Source: Marinilactibacillus sp036039175
Lineage (GTDB): Bacteria > Bacillota > Bacilli > Lactobacillales > Carnobacteriaceae_A
Length of the DNA stretch: 64,000 nt
Direction of reading: 5' to 3'
NCBI RefSeq assembly: GCF_036039175.1
Contig: NZ_JAYXKP010000001.1
Coordinates: 124,001 to 188,000 of the forward strand
Within the stretch, counting starts at the first letter, position 1; the number at the start of each line of letters is the position of its first letter. The notes beneath the pieces were generated by a model that worked only from the letters and a program-made list of their open reading frames with translations, was not told the origin of the DNA and did no database searches. Position numbers and translations under genes: made by a program. Positions 7,349 to 16,739 of the stretch are shown here, piece by piece.

Positions 7349-8390
7349 AAATATAAACCTTGTAAGAAGATTCAAATGGGTATTTGTACTTGGGCTTATG
7401 TTGCTATTTTGGCCTCCAAGTATAGCTCATGCAGAAGATGGCGTTGCTTTTTCTGTAAAAGCAGTGATACCCGAAAACCAGCACGATTTGAATCAATCTT
7501 ACTTTGATTTACGAGTAGAACCAGGACAAGTTCAAGAAGTAGAAACGATGATATTGAATAGGAGCGATAAAGAAATCATTGTTGATGTCGCACTAAACGA
7601 TGCATCAACAAATAGAAACGGCGTCATTGTATACGATAACCCAGAAGCAGTTGTTCATCGTGAAGACGCATTAACCGATTTCACAATGTTGGAACAAACT
7701 GAAGTGACGGTTCAGCCTGGAGAAACAGAGTCAGTGTTTGCGACTATATCAGTACCCGAAGAAACGTTTGACGGAGTCGTTATTGGAGGGCTCCGTTTTC
7801 AGGAAAGAAAAAGTGTTAATGATGAAGAAAGTGAAGGCGTAGCTATTCTAAATGAATATGCCTATGTTATTGGCTTACAGCTTTCTCAAAATGACTCAGA
7901 GCTGGAACCGCTGATTGATTTAACTGATGTTGAACCGGGTTTATCTAATAGTAGAACTGCAGTTATCGCAACGTTACAAAATATGCAGCCTATGATAATG
8001 AGAAACCTTGCGATTACTGCTGATGTTTATGAAGGGGATACGCTAGTAAGAACAGCTTCAATGGAAGAAGTAAGGCTTGCGCCTGAATCTTCAATGGATT
8101 TCGTAATCAATTGGGAGAATTATGCGATTGAAGCTGGTGACTATAGAGTTGAACTAACGGCCTCAAGTGAGCAAGGTGAATGGACATTCAGTGAAGATTT
8201 CACGATTACTGAAGAAGAGGAAGAAGAAGTGAACGAACAAGCAGTTGTGATAGTGGAAAATACTTCAAATCAAAACCCATCTAATATGATGCCACTATAC
8301 TTTATAATTGTTGGATTGTTTGTTGTAGTCAGTATCATGCTCGTTTATATCATTAAAACAAGAATAAAATTAAAACATGAAACACAATAA
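7332..8390 (+). CDS. WxL-interacting protein (DUF916/DUF3324), membrane anchored
   Basis: 352 aa. Signal peptide (cleavage after AHA), an N-terminal DUF916 domain beginning VAFSVKAVIPENQ, a DUF3324-type immunoglobulin-like domain in the second half, and one C-terminal transmembrane helix (about residues 314-338) with a basic tail. This family binds WxL proteins and peptidoglycan, bridging membrane and wall. The ATG lies 17 bases inside the end of the preceding WxL gene and has no strong ribosome site, so translational coupling is likely. A terminator follows at once and closes the locus. Confidence 0.9.
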   Translation: MIHRLKNINLVRRFKWVFVLGLMLLFWPPSIAHAEDGVAFSVKAVIPENQHDLNQSYFDLRVEPGQVQEVETMILNRSDKEIIVDVALNDASTNRNGVIVYDNPEAVVHREDALTDFTMLEQTEVTVQPGETESVFATISVPEETFDGVVIGGLRFQERKSVNDEESEGVAILNEYAYVIGLQLSQNDSELEPLIDLTDVEPGLSNSRTAVIATLQNMQPMIMRNLAITADVYEGDTLVRTASMEEVRLAPESSMDFVINWENYAIEAGDYRVELTASSEQGEWTFSEDFTITEEEEEEVNEQAVVIVENTSNQNPSNMMPLYFIIVGLFVVVSIMLVYIIKTRIKLKHETQ

Positions 8391-8395
8391 AAATA

Positions 8396-8441
8396 AGCCT
8401 GTTACAGTAGAAACAACTCTTACTGTAACAGGCTGTTTTTT
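8396..8441. terminator. Terminator of WxL locus, probably bidirectional
   Basis: Perfect 14-base arms (AGCCTGTTACAGTA and TACTGTAACAGGCT) and a T tract. It lies between convergent genes and overlaps the stop codon of the DUF4153 gene. Confidence 0.92.
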
Positions 8442-10242
8442 AATCCTTTAAATTCACTAATAGATACAGACTACCGGAATAGGACTCATTGTCTAAATGC
8501 TCAAGGTTATCCAAAATAACAGTCAAAGTAACCAGGTCATTTTCTTCACTAAAAGTTAATTCTGATACTGAAAGATCTTGAATCGTATCATAAAATTCAA
8601 ACTCATCTTCTAACAAAAAAGATAAGTCAAAGTTCAACATTGTTTCATTATCTGAGGTGTTCAAGTTAAGTTCGAAAGCATCCTCTTCTGAAGTTACGAC
8701 CAAATTGTACTCATCGCTTTCAATTTGAAACGATGTTTCTTGAGCACTTGGCTGTACATATTGATCATATGAAAACGGAACGATTAATAATTGATCGTTA
8801 TCAATTGTATTTAAAGATACAGGTCGATTTTTATCTAATTGTAAGCTCGTATAGGCAGGATCGTAAACTTCATCAATCGTCGGGTCAGCATCATATTCAG
8901 ATGGATACTGGTCAAAACCGAAAACAGTTTCGAAGTTTTCTCCATAAAATTCGAAGTTATTAGGTAACCATTCAATGCGATCTAAAGCATCGTAATCATA
9001 TAAATATTGAAGACTACCTACAATGATTTCACGGTCTTCAAGACTTACTTCGGCATTGCTAATGATACGGTTATCTTCCAACATATTGTTCTTTTCCAAT
9101 AATGACTTTAATTTTGATATCTGTGCATTAATCCCAAAAGTCATAGCATCTACTGGTGGAACAATTGATAAGGTCGTCAAAATGATGAACAATGCAGGTA
9201 CATAGTGCCTTTTGCTTTTAGAAAAACTATAAAGAATACTGGAAATAATCGAAAACACGCCGAATAATATGACGTAATATCGTCCGTGAGTTAATCCAAG
9301 TTGCTGAACTTTGATTAATGAAGCGGCTGTTTGAAAAATTACTATGATTAAAAGCACTTTAGGGAAAATTAATTTAAAGTAATGTGTACTATTGTTATCT
9401 ATAGTGTGTGAGATAAACAAAGTGATAAATCCAATGATTGCATAACTGATTAATAAAGGCTCTAATAAATTATCAAACCAGAATTCACCAGCAAGGTTAG
9501 GAACAATGTATAACACTAAAATCAATGTATAAGCAGTAAGTAAAGGGATTATCATGTACGAAATTAAGAAACTCAATAGCTTTGGAATAGATAAGAAAGT
9601 TTGATCTTTATCTGACTCCAAGCCATTCACAAGATGATAATTAGGGATATAGGATAGGAAACACATCGGCGCAAACAGAGCAAATATGATTGCAGCTAAG
9701 TCCGCAAATATCTCGAAATTCACTTCAGATATTAAAAACCCATAAGTTCCAACGATGGCAAACGAGCCAATGACCAAGACGATAGAATAGAGGAAACTGG
9801 TGAAAAAGGCTTTGAATGCCACTGTGAAGGCTAAGTCAAAAGGGACTGTAGACTTTAATGTAGGTGCCCATACATAAGCTGTTAAGGCAGCTGCTACAAG
9901 CGCGCTAGACCTTATGGCTACGATAGCGCTGTAATATGGATAGCTTCGAAGAAAGAAAATATAATAAATCGTTGTGACGATGATAGAAATGATATATAAC
10001 CCTATTCGGATAAATGGCTTTCCGCTGAAAAATCGTTCATAAAAAGATTGGCTAACTGCTGCGAGCAGTCCTCCAATTGCACATGCTAAAATTGGATTTT
10101 GATTCAACTCGGAGAAATTTAAATGATTCATTCTAATGATAAAAATGGTTGAAAGAAGAAAAAATAAAAAGGATACTGGATAACGCAAAATCGAACGATT
10201 AAGAACGCTCAATCTAGAAAAAGTTTTTTCCATGAAGTTCAT
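8440..10242 (-). CDS. DUF4153-type polytopic membrane protein
   Basis: 600 aa. About the first 370 residues form some ten or more transmembrane helices. The remaining ~230 residues are soluble, acidic and beta-rich (many Asp, Glu, Asn and Tyr). The layout matches DUF4153 proteins, whose function is not established. I chose ATG 10242 because AAAGGGG sits 7 bases upstream; a GTG at 10263 would read through that site. It has its own promoter, is monocistronic, and converges on the WxL locus. Its size and topology suggest an envelope role, but no catalytic motif is visible. Confidence 0.72.
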   Translation of the reverse strand: MNFMEKTFSRLSVLNRSILRYPVSFLFFLLSTIFIIRMNHLNFSELNQNPILACAIGGLLAAVSQSFYERFFSGKPFIRIGLYIISIIVTTIYYIFFLRSYPYYSAIVAIRSSALVAAALTAYVWAPTLKSTVPFDLAFTVAFKAFFTSFLYSIVLVIGSFAIVGTYGFLISEVNFEIFADLAAIIFALFAPMCFLSYIPNYHLVNGLESDKDQTFLSIPKLLSFLISYMIIPLLTAYTLILVLYIVPNLAGEFWFDNLLEPLLISYAIIGFITLFISHTIDNNSTHYFKLIFPKVLLIIVIFQTAASLIKVQQLGLTHGRYYVILFGVFSIISSILYSFSKSKRHYVPALFIILTTLSIVPPVDAMTFGINAQISKLKSLLEKNNMLEDNRIISNAEVSLEDREIIVGSLQYLYDYDALDRIEWLPNNFEFYGENFETVFGFDQYPSEYDADPTIDEVYDPAYTSLQLDKNRPVSLNTIDNDQLLIVPFSYDQYVQPSAQETSFQIESDEYNLVVTSEEDAFELNLNTSDNETMLNFDLSFLLEDEFEFYDTIQDLSVSELTFSEENDLVTLTVILDNLEHLDNESYSGSLYLLVNLKD

Positions 10243-10291
10243 ATTAATTACCCCTTTACACACTTAGTTTAGTACAACTGAGAATACTGTT

Positions 10292-10320
10292 ATCATAATG
10301 TAAAAGCCCTTGATAGACAA
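10292..10320 (-). promoter_or_regulatory. Promoter of the DUF4153 gene
   Basis: On the minus strand TTGTCT and TATGAT are separated by 17 bases, about 50 bases before the ATG. Confidence 0.55.
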
Positions 10321-10351
10321 TCGTTTTCATGAATAAACATATTAATGGTGA

Positions 10352-10376
10352 AGTAAATTTTTAGTAAATAAGTAAA
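10352..10376 (+). repeat. Triple AGTAAA direct repeat upstream of lacZ
   Basis: AGTAAA occurs at 10352, 10363 and 10371 (start-to-start spacings 11 and 8 bases). The first pair, spaced one helical turn apart, recurs downstream at 10483-10498. The site lies just upstream of the cre-like site and promoter, as an activator or repressor site would. Confidence 0.4.
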
Positions 10377-10384
10377 AAGTTTTC

Positions 10385-10398
10385 CTAAAGCGCTTGCA
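10385..10398 (+). promoter_or_regulatory. cre-like site at the lacZ promoter
   Basis: The sequence CTAAAGCGCTTGCA matches 12 of 14 positions of the CcpA consensus TGNAANCGNWWNCA, including the central CG. It overlaps a possible -35 (TTGCAA, 10394) followed 15 bases later by TATAAA (10415). CcpA repression in glucose is the expected effect. Confidence 0.6.
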
Positions 10399-10482
10399 AT
10401 TATTCTTTGATTGTTATAAAGTGTTCTTAAGAAGTTGTGCAAAATCTTTATTTATCAGCAATCGTACACCTTGAGTGCTAGT

Positions 10483-10498
10483 AGTAAATTTTAGTAAA
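10483..10498 (+). repeat. AGTAAA direct repeat in the lacZ leader
   Basis: AGTAAA-TTTT-AGTAAA, a near copy of the element at 10352. It lies between the putative -10 box and the lacZ ribosome site. Confidence 0.35.
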
Positions 10499-10515
10499 GA
10501 ATTGAGGCGTAATGA

Positions 10516-13500
10516 ATGAATAAATATGAACATTTTAAGAGTCAAGAAACGATTGAAATCAATCGGGAACCGGAACATGCTTATTTTTTCTCATATGACA
10601 ATACTGAATCTGCACTAACTTACCAGAAGAAGTATACATCAAAAGTCAAAATGCTGAATGGAAAATGGAAGTTCAGTTATTCAGAATATCCAGATGGGAT
10701 TCAATCATCCTTTCACGAAAAAAACTTTGATGATTCAAACTGGGATCGTATTACGGTTCCGTCACATTGGCAAATGGAAGGTTATGGTCATCCACACTAC
10801 ACAAATGTACAGTATCCGTTTCCTGTAGCACCACCAGAGATACCTTCAATAAATCCAACAGGCGCTTACAGAAAAATGTTTACCCTTTCAAAGGATGAAC
10901 TTAGTGAAAGAACGATCCTTCGCTTCGAAGGAGTGGAAAGTGCTTTTCATGTATGGGTAAACGGGGAATTTATAGGATACGGAACTGGAAGTAGAACGGC
11001 TTCTGAATTCGATATTTCACGTTATCTTGTAGAAGGTCAAAATACTTTAGCGGTTAAAGTTTACAAATATAGTGCTCAAACGTATCTTGAAGATCAGGAT
11101 ATGTGGTGGTTAAGCGGAATTTTCCGTGATGTGGTTTTAATTCGCAAACCAGTTCTTTCTATAGAAGACATCAAAATTCAAACAGATTTTGATGACAAAT
11201 ATAAAGACTCAACCTTATCAATCGATATTCAATTAACGAGTTCACCTAAAAACTATACAATTCGTTACACATTGCTTGATCAACAAAATAATGTAATCGT
11301 TTCAGATAGTGAGAAAGCTACCAAAGAATTTAAAAAGAGTTTACAAATTAAAGAACCCTCTAAGTGGTCAGCTGAAGATCCTTACTTGTATAACTTGCTC
11401 ATTGAGTTAATAGACAATCAGGGAAATGTAATTGATTTGATTCCCAATCGAGTAGGCTTTAGAAAAATAGAGCTAAAAGATGGTTTGATTTTAATCAATG
11501 GACAGCACATTATTTTTAAAGGTGTTAATCGTCATGAGTTTCATCCTGAGCATGGAAGAGTTGTTTCAGTTGAAACGATGATTGAAGATTTAAATATGAT
11601 GAAAGCGCATAATATTAATGCTATTCGCACATCTCATTATCCCAGCCATCCAGTTTTTTATGATCTCTGTGATCAATATGGATTTTATGTAATTGATGAG
11701 ACCGATATCGAAACGCATGGCTTTGTTTTTATAGATGACTGGAGTCAGTTAAGTAAAGATGCTTCTTGGGAGGCAGCTTATGTAGATAGAATTAGAAGAA
11801 TGGTTGAAAGAGACAAGAATCATGCTTCCGTAGTGATTTGGTCATTAGGTAATGAGTCAGGATTCGGCCCCAATCATCAAGCGATGGCTGACTGGGTTAG
11901 AGAAAATGACCCTACCAGATTATTACACTATGAGGGGGAAACAAGGGACCTACTTGAACGAACGAACAATGAACCTCAGGAAGTGAACAGAACTGCAGAT
12001 ATGTTTTCCACAATGTATACCGATGTAGATACGATGGAGAAATTAGGGAAGCGGACTGACTTAGCTCAACCGCACATTCTATGCGAATATGCACACGCGA
12101 TGGGAAATGGTCCGGGAGCATTCAAAGAATATGTTGAGCTGTTTTACAAGTATCCAAGACTTCAAGGTGGATTTGTATGGGAGTGGATTGATCACGGAAT
12201 TAAGATTGATAGACCTGATGGGAAAGAAGCTTATGCATATGGTGGAGACTTTGGCGAAAAGCCACACGATTCGAATTTTGTGATCGACGGATTAGTCATG
12301 CCGAATAGAACACCATCACCAGCGCTCTTAGACTATAAAAAGGCTATTGAACCCATTCATGTTCGAGCTATTGATCTTGAAAAAGGCCAATTCGAAATTG
12401 AGAATCGATACGATTTTATTGATCTTTCCGCAGTTAGTGGAGTTTGGGAAATTCAAACGCAAGGTGAAACTATTATAAAAGGAGAACTGGATATTTCTAC
12501 TATTACTGCATCTTCAAGTAGAACAGTAGACATTCCTTTCTCTATAGAAGAAATTGATAAAGATAGCCACCTCACAATAAGGTTTCTACAAAAACATCCG
12601 ACGAATTGGGCTGAAGCAGGACACGAAATCGCTTGGGAGCAATTTGAAGTTGGCAATCGTGAAGTGAAAGAGATAACTTTTAATAACACAGAATCAGTCA
12701 CTTTATCCGATGAAGAAAACAAAATTTCAGTGACTGGAAATCAATTCTCGTGGATCCTCAATAGATATACGGGGAGAATCAGTCAATATGAAGTTTCTGG
12801 AGAAGTCATTATCCAAGATGGACCGAAACATAATTATTGGAGAGCACTTACAGATAATGATCGTTTAGGTCTCGAAGAATTTGGAACATCTCCAGTTGCT
12901 GACACTTGGAAAGAAGCTGGCGTGGACTTGATTCAAGAACGGGTTACTAAAGTGAAAGTGGTTAGTGATGAAAATCAGTTACCAGTAATCATAGAAGTTC
13001 AGTCTAATATAGCACCAGCTGTTTATAACTGGGGTTTCAATGTGTTAACGACGTACAGTATTTTCAATGATGGTTCTTTTGAAGTTTCAGTCCAGTCTAC
13101 AAAATATGGTGAGGGAAGTGAAACATTGCCTAAAGTCGGCATGCAAATGAAGCTTTCAAATCAATTTGACAAGGTGAAATGGCTTGGGAATGGACCATGT
13201 GAATCTTATCCAGACGCGCAGTTGGCTTCAAAAGTTGGCATCTACAAAAAATCAGTAGATGAATTATTCACTCCTTATATCATGCCTCAAGAAAATGGAA
13301 ACCGATCAGAAACTAGATGGGTAGAAATTAAAAATAATAGAGGAAATGGAATCAAAGTTACTGGAGAACGATTCAATTTCAGTTTGAGAAATTATTCAAC
13401 TGAACAATTGGATGAAAAACGCCATAACGTAGAACTTGAAAAAGAATCCCTATTGGAATTCAATATTGATCATCAGCTAAATGGAATTGGATCTGCAAGT

Positions 13501-13578
13501 TGTGGTCCAGGAGTCCTAAGCCAATATCAATTATTCAATCAGTCTTACCAATATAATTATAGGATTAGTCCAATTTAA
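10516..13578 (+). CDS. lacZ: Beta-galactosidase, GH2
   Basis: 1020 aa, the length of E. coli-type LacZ. It hydrolyses terminal beta-galactosides such as lactose; no signal peptide, so cytoplasmic. The N-terminal sugar-binding and Ig-like domains precede the TIM barrel. The acid/base is Glu447 in IWSLGNESGFG and the nucleophile is Glu524 in ILCEYAHAMGNG; RTSHYP and GVNRHEFHPEHG are also present. The C-terminal Bgal_small_N domain is complete. GAGG lies 8 bases before the ATG. First gene of a five-gene operon with an ABC importer and alpha-galactosidase, so its natural substrates are probably imported galacto-oligosaccharides. A cre-like site at its promoter suggests catabolite repression. Confidence 0.97.
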   Translation: MNKYEHFKSQETIEINREPEHAYFFSYDNTESALTYQKKYTSKVKMLNGKWKFSYSEYPDGIQSSFHEKNFDDSNWDRITVPSHWQMEGYGHPHYTNVQYPFPVAPPEIPSINPTGAYRKMFTLSKDELSERTILRFEGVESAFHVWVNGEFIGYGTGSRTASEFDISRYLVEGQNTLAVKVYKYSAQTYLEDQDMWWLSGIFRDVVLIRKPVLSIEDIKIQTDFDDKYKDSTLSIDIQLTSSPKNYTIRYTLLDQQNNVIVSDSEKATKEFKKSLQIKEPSKWSAEDPYLYNLLIELIDNQGNVIDLIPNRVGFRKIELKDGLILINGQHIIFKGVNRHEFHPEHGRVVSVETMIEDLNMMKAHNINAIRTSHYPSHPVFYDLCDQYGFYVIDETDIETHGFVFIDDWSQLSKDASWEAAYVDRIRRMVERDKNHASVVIWSLGNESGFGPNHQAMADWVRENDPTRLLHYEGETRDLLERTNNEPQEVNRTADMFSTMYTDVDTMEKLGKRTDLAQPHILCEYAHAMGNGPGAFKEYVELFYKYPRLQGGFVWEWIDHGIKIDRPDGKEAYAYGGDFGEKPHDSNFVIDGLVMPNRTPSPALLDYKKAIEPIHVRAIDLEKGQFEIENRYDFIDLSAVSGVWEIQTQGETIIKGELDISTITASSSRTVDIPFSIEEIDKDSHLTIRFLQKHPTNWAEAGHEIAWEQFEVGNREVKEITFNNTESVTLSDEENKISVTGNQFSWILNRYTGRISQYEVSGEVIIQDGPKHNYWRALTDNDRLGLEEFGTSPVADTWKEAGVDLIQERVTKVKVVSDENQLPVIIEVQSNIAPAVYNWGFNVLTTYSIFNDGSFEVSVQSTKYGEGSETLPKVGMQMKLSNQFDKVKWLGNGPCESYPDAQLASKVGIYKKSVDELFTPYIMPQENGNRSETRWVEIKNNRGNGIKVTGERFNFSLRNYSTEQLDEKRHNVELEKESLLEFNIDHQLNGIGSASCGPGVLSQYQLFNQSYQYNYRISPI

Positions 13579-13603
13579 AAAATAGAATAATGGAGGAATA
13601 CAC

Positions 13604-14905
13604 ATGTTTAATAAAAAAACAGCTTTGACATTAAGTGCTTCAGCATTACTTGTCTTGACAGCTTGTGGTGGCGGAAATGATACAGAAGAAGGCGAAGGAT
13701 TAGAAGGCGCTACTGGAGAACCAGACCAATTAACTGTATGGACCTGGGATCCGAACTTTAACGTTCGTGCACTTGAAATCGCTGAAGAGACTTATAAAGA
13801 AGACAATCCGGAATTTGAGTTAAATATCGTTGAGAATTCACAAGATGACGTTATTCAACGTTTGAATACAAGCTTGAGTTCTGGCGTTGAAACTGGCTTA
13901 CCGAATATTGTATTTATAGAAGATTATCGTGCACAAAGTTTCCTTAATTCTTATCCAGGTTCATTTGTACCTCTAGAAGAATATTATAACGTAGAAGATT
14001 TTGCGGATTACAAAACAAAAGCTGGTACGTATGAAGATGAAGTATATAACGTTCCTTTTGACAGTGGTGTAACTGGCTTATACGTTAGAACAGATATCTT
14101 AGAAGAAGCAGGATACACATTAGAAGATGTCACAGACATTACGTGGGATGAATATGTTGAAATCGGTAAAGATGTCACAGAAAAAACCGGAATCAAATGG
14201 ATGACAAACGACCACAATGACTTAGGAATCATTCGTGTCATGATGCAATCTAGTGGCGTATGGTTAACAGAAGAAGATGGACAAACGCCATACATTACTG
14301 AAAATGAATCATTGAGATTAGGATTTGAAACTTATAAAGAGCTCTTCGACTCAGGGGCTATGAATGTACACAATGACTGGGATCAGTTTTTACAAGCTTT
14401 CAACAATGGTGAAGTTGCAACAGTTCCAACAGGTAACTGGATTACACCTTCTATCACGGCTGAAGACTCTCAATCAGGAGACTGGGCGATTGCACCAATT
14501 CCTCGTCAAACAATCGAAGGTTCAGTTAATGCTTCAAACTTAGGTGGATCATCCATTTATGTATTGAATATTGACAACAACGAACTAGCGGGAGAATTCC
14601 TTGGTTCTACATTTGGATCAGACGTAGATTTCTATCAAGAATTGGCTACTCAAATCAATGCTATTGGTGCATACGAACCAGCTGCTGAAGGTGAAGCTTA
14701 TCAAGTGGAAAGCGAATTTTTCGGTGGACAAATGGTTAATAGTAACTTTGCTGAATGGACTCAAGAAATTCCAGAAGTAGAATTTGGTGAAAACACTTAT
14801 GCGATTGAAGATATTCTAGCAGTTGCGTTACAAGATTATCTTAATGGAGCAGATCTGAACGACGTGTTGGAGAGTGCGCAGCAACAAGCTGAATCTTCAC
14901 TGTAG
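13604..14905 (+). CDS. Sugar ABC transporter substrate-binding lipoprotein
   Basis: 433 aa. Lipoprotein signal peptide with lipobox LTAC (Cys21), then a Gly/Glu-rich linker and a family 1 (MalE/MsmE-like) solute-binding fold. It captures an oligosaccharide outside the membrane and delivers it to the two permeases that follow. The flanking lacZ and GH36 genes suggest raffinose-family sugars, melibiose or other galactosides; this is context inference, not read from the protein. TGGAGG precedes the ATG. A strong hairpin directly after the gene may make it more abundant than the permeases. Confidence 0.92.
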   Translation: MFNKKTALTLSASALLVLTACGGGNDTEEGEGLEGATGEPDQLTVWTWDPNFNVRALEIAEETYKEDNPEFELNIVENSQDDVIQRLNTSLSSGVETGLPNIVFIEDYRAQSFLNSYPGSFVPLEEYYNVEDFADYKTKAGTYEDEVYNVPFDSGVTGLYVRTDILEEAGYTLEDVTDITWDEYVEIGKDVTEKTGIKWMTNDHNDLGIIRVMMQSSGVWLTEEDGQTPYITENESLRLGFETYKELFDSGAMNVHNDWDQFLQAFNNGEVATVPTGNWITPSITAEDSQSGDWAIAPIPRQTIEGSVNASNLGGSSIYVLNIDNNELAGEFLGSTFGSDVDFYQELATQINAIGAYEPAAEGEAYQVESEFFGGQMVNSNFAEWTQEIPEVEFGENTYAIEDILAVALQDYLNGADLNDVLESAQQQAESSL

Positions 14906-14924
14906 TACAAGGATTATTAAGAGA

Positions 14925-14970
14925 CAGACTCCTTTCAATGCATGATACGAAAGGGGTCTGAATCTTTTTA
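14925..14970 (+). terminator. Hairpin/partial terminator between binding protein and permeases
   Basis: Twelve-base arms (CAGACTCCTTTC and GAAAGGGGTCTG, one G-U pair) are followed by AATCTTTTTA. It lies within the operon, so it probably works as a leaky terminator or an mRNA-stabilising stem that raises the level of the upstream binding protein. Confidence 0.65.
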
Positions 14971-14984
14971 GAGGAGGAACAACG

Positions 14985-15893
14985 ATGACGAAACAACCAA
15001 CAGTTAAAAAGAAAAAATTAGGTAAATTAGAAAAGAAACGTAAAATCATGAGTTGGGCATTTGTAATTATCCCTACTTTTTTTATTGTCGTATTTTATTT
15101 CTACCCAATGATACAATCACTCTGGTTATCTCTTCATTCTGGTGCGGGTATTGGTCTAGAGTTTGTTGGTATAGAGAACTATAAGAGATTATTTAACGAT
15201 CAAGCCTTCCTAACAGCAGTGAAGAATACCTTTATCTTCTTTATTTTCCAAATTCCAGTAATGATTTTCTTGGCGTTAATCTTCTCAGTTGTATTGAACA
15301 ATAAGGCGTTGCGATTCAAAGGGCTATTTAGAACACTGGTCTTCTTGCCTTCAATCACTTCTCTTGTTGCTTATTCATTGATTTTCAAATATCTATTCGC
15401 AAACAATGGTATTGTCAATCAAGTGTTGATGTTTTTGAACCTAACGAATGATCCGATTTTATGGTTAGGAGATCCGTTCTGGGCAAAAGTTTTGATTGTC
15501 ATTGCGATTACTTGGAGATGGACTGGATATAATATGATTTTCTACTTATCTGCTTTACAGAATGTAGACCCTAGTATTTATGAAGCAGCAAGAATCGATG
15601 GTGCGTCTTCATTCCAACAGTTCTTCAAAATCACTATCCCAATGTTACGTCCAGTTATCCTGTTTACTTCTATTACGTCAACAATTGGTACATTACAATT
15701 GTTCGATGAGCCAATGAACTTAACCGGCGGTGGACCAGGTAATGCCACAACAACGATTTCTCAATACATTTATAATCTGTCTTTCCAATACACTCCAAAC
15801 TTTGGATACGCAGCAGCTGTTTCATATAGTATCGTATTCTTCGTTATTGTCTTAACGATTATTCAATTCAGATTGGGGAGAGAGAAAAAATGA
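14985..15893 (+). CDS. Sugar ABC transporter permease (MsmF/UgpA-like)
   Basis: 302 aa, six transmembrane helices after a basic cytoplasmic N-terminus. The EAA motif that docks the ATPase is visible as EAARIDGASSFQQFFKITIP. The binding-protein-dependent permease family CUT1 moves oligosaccharides. GAGGAGG lies before the ATG. The gene overlaps the next permease by 4 bases, which implies coupled synthesis of the heterodimer. No ATPase gene is in the operon, so a shared MsmK/MsmX-type ATPase elsewhere must power it. Confidence 0.93.
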   Translation: MTKQPTVKKKKLGKLEKKRKIMSWAFVIIPTFFIVVFYFYPMIQSLWLSLHSGAGIGLEFVGIENYKRLFNDQAFLTAVKNTFIFFIFQIPVMIFLALIFSVVLNNKALRFKGLFRTLVFLPSITSLVAYSLIFKYLFANNGIVNQVLMFLNLTNDPILWLGDPFWAKVLIVIAITWRWTGYNMIFYLSALQNVDPSIYEAARIDGASSFQQFFKITIPMLRPVILFTSITSTIGTLQLFDEPMNLTGGGPGNATTTISQYIYNLSFQYTPNFGYAAAVSYSIVFFVIVLTIIQFRLGREKK

Positions 15894-16723
15894 AAAATCA
15901 AATCTTAATGAAAAAAATTCTAATGTATGCATTTATTATCGTCACATGTATTATGTTTTTCTTTCCATTCTACTTCCTAATAGTCAGTGTTACCAATCCT
16001 TCTATTGATGTAACAAGAGGTCAGTTGCTCCCAGGAACACATTTTATGGAGAACTTAAGAACAGTATTTGAAACAACGGATATTGTGAATGCGATCGGGA
16101 ATTCTTCTCTCGTAGCTATTGGTCAAACTTTTATCGCAATCTTCATATCTTCACTAGCAGGTTATGGATTTGAAGTGCACCCATCTAAAGGGAAAGAAAT
16201 TGTCTATACGTTGATTTTGGGATCTATGATGATTCCTTTTGCAGCTTTGATGGTTCCGTTATTTAGACTTTTTGGAATGATTTCTAGCGTAGCACCAAGT
16301 ATCGGTATCGATACACTGGCTGGGGTTATGCTCCCGTACTTCTCAACAGCTTTTCTAATTTTCTTCTTTAGACAAAACGCAAAGATGTTTTCAAAAGAGC
16401 TTTTAGAAGCGGGAAGAATTGATGGACTATCTGAACTAGGACTTTTCCTTAGAGTCTTTATGCCAACAATGAAAACCACTTATGCAGCTGCTGGTATTGT
16501 TACCTTTATGAACTCTTGGAACAATTACCTGTGGCCACTGGTCATCTTACAGAATCCTAAAAACTATACGGTTCCTTTAGTTATTTCGGCTCTTGGATCA
16601 GGATATACGCCAGATTATGGCGCAATCATGCTAGCGATTTTAATTACAACTATCCCAACGGCTCTGATCTTCTTCTTACTACAGAAATACTTTGTAGCTG
16701 GAATGATTGGATCTATCAAGTAA
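15890..16723 (+). CDS. Sugar ABC transporter permease (MsmG/UgpE-like)
   Basis: 277 aa, six transmembrane helices. The EAA loop is EAGRIDGLSELGLFLRVFMP, and the C-terminus ends in QKYFVAGMIGSIK, typical of the second CUT1 permease. It forms the channel with the preceding permease, which its ATG overlaps (ATGA arrangement). The alpha-galactosidase gene follows after 16 bases, so the transported sugar is probably cleaved by that enzyme. Confidence 0.93.
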   Translation: MKNQILMKKILMYAFIIVTCIMFFFPFYFLIVSVTNPSIDVTRGQLLPGTHFMENLRTVFETTDIVNAIGNSSLVAIGQTFIAIFISSLAGYGFEVHPSKGKEIVYTLILGSMMIPFAALMVPLFRLFGMISSVAPSIGIDTLAGVMLPYFSTAFLIFFFRQNAKMFSKELLEAGRIDGLSELGLFLRVFMPTMKTTYAAAGIVTFMNSWNNYLWPLVILQNPKNYTVPLVISALGSGYTPDYGAIMLAILITTIPTALIFFLLQKYFVAGMIGSIK

Positions 16724-16739
16724 AGGAGCGATATAATTA

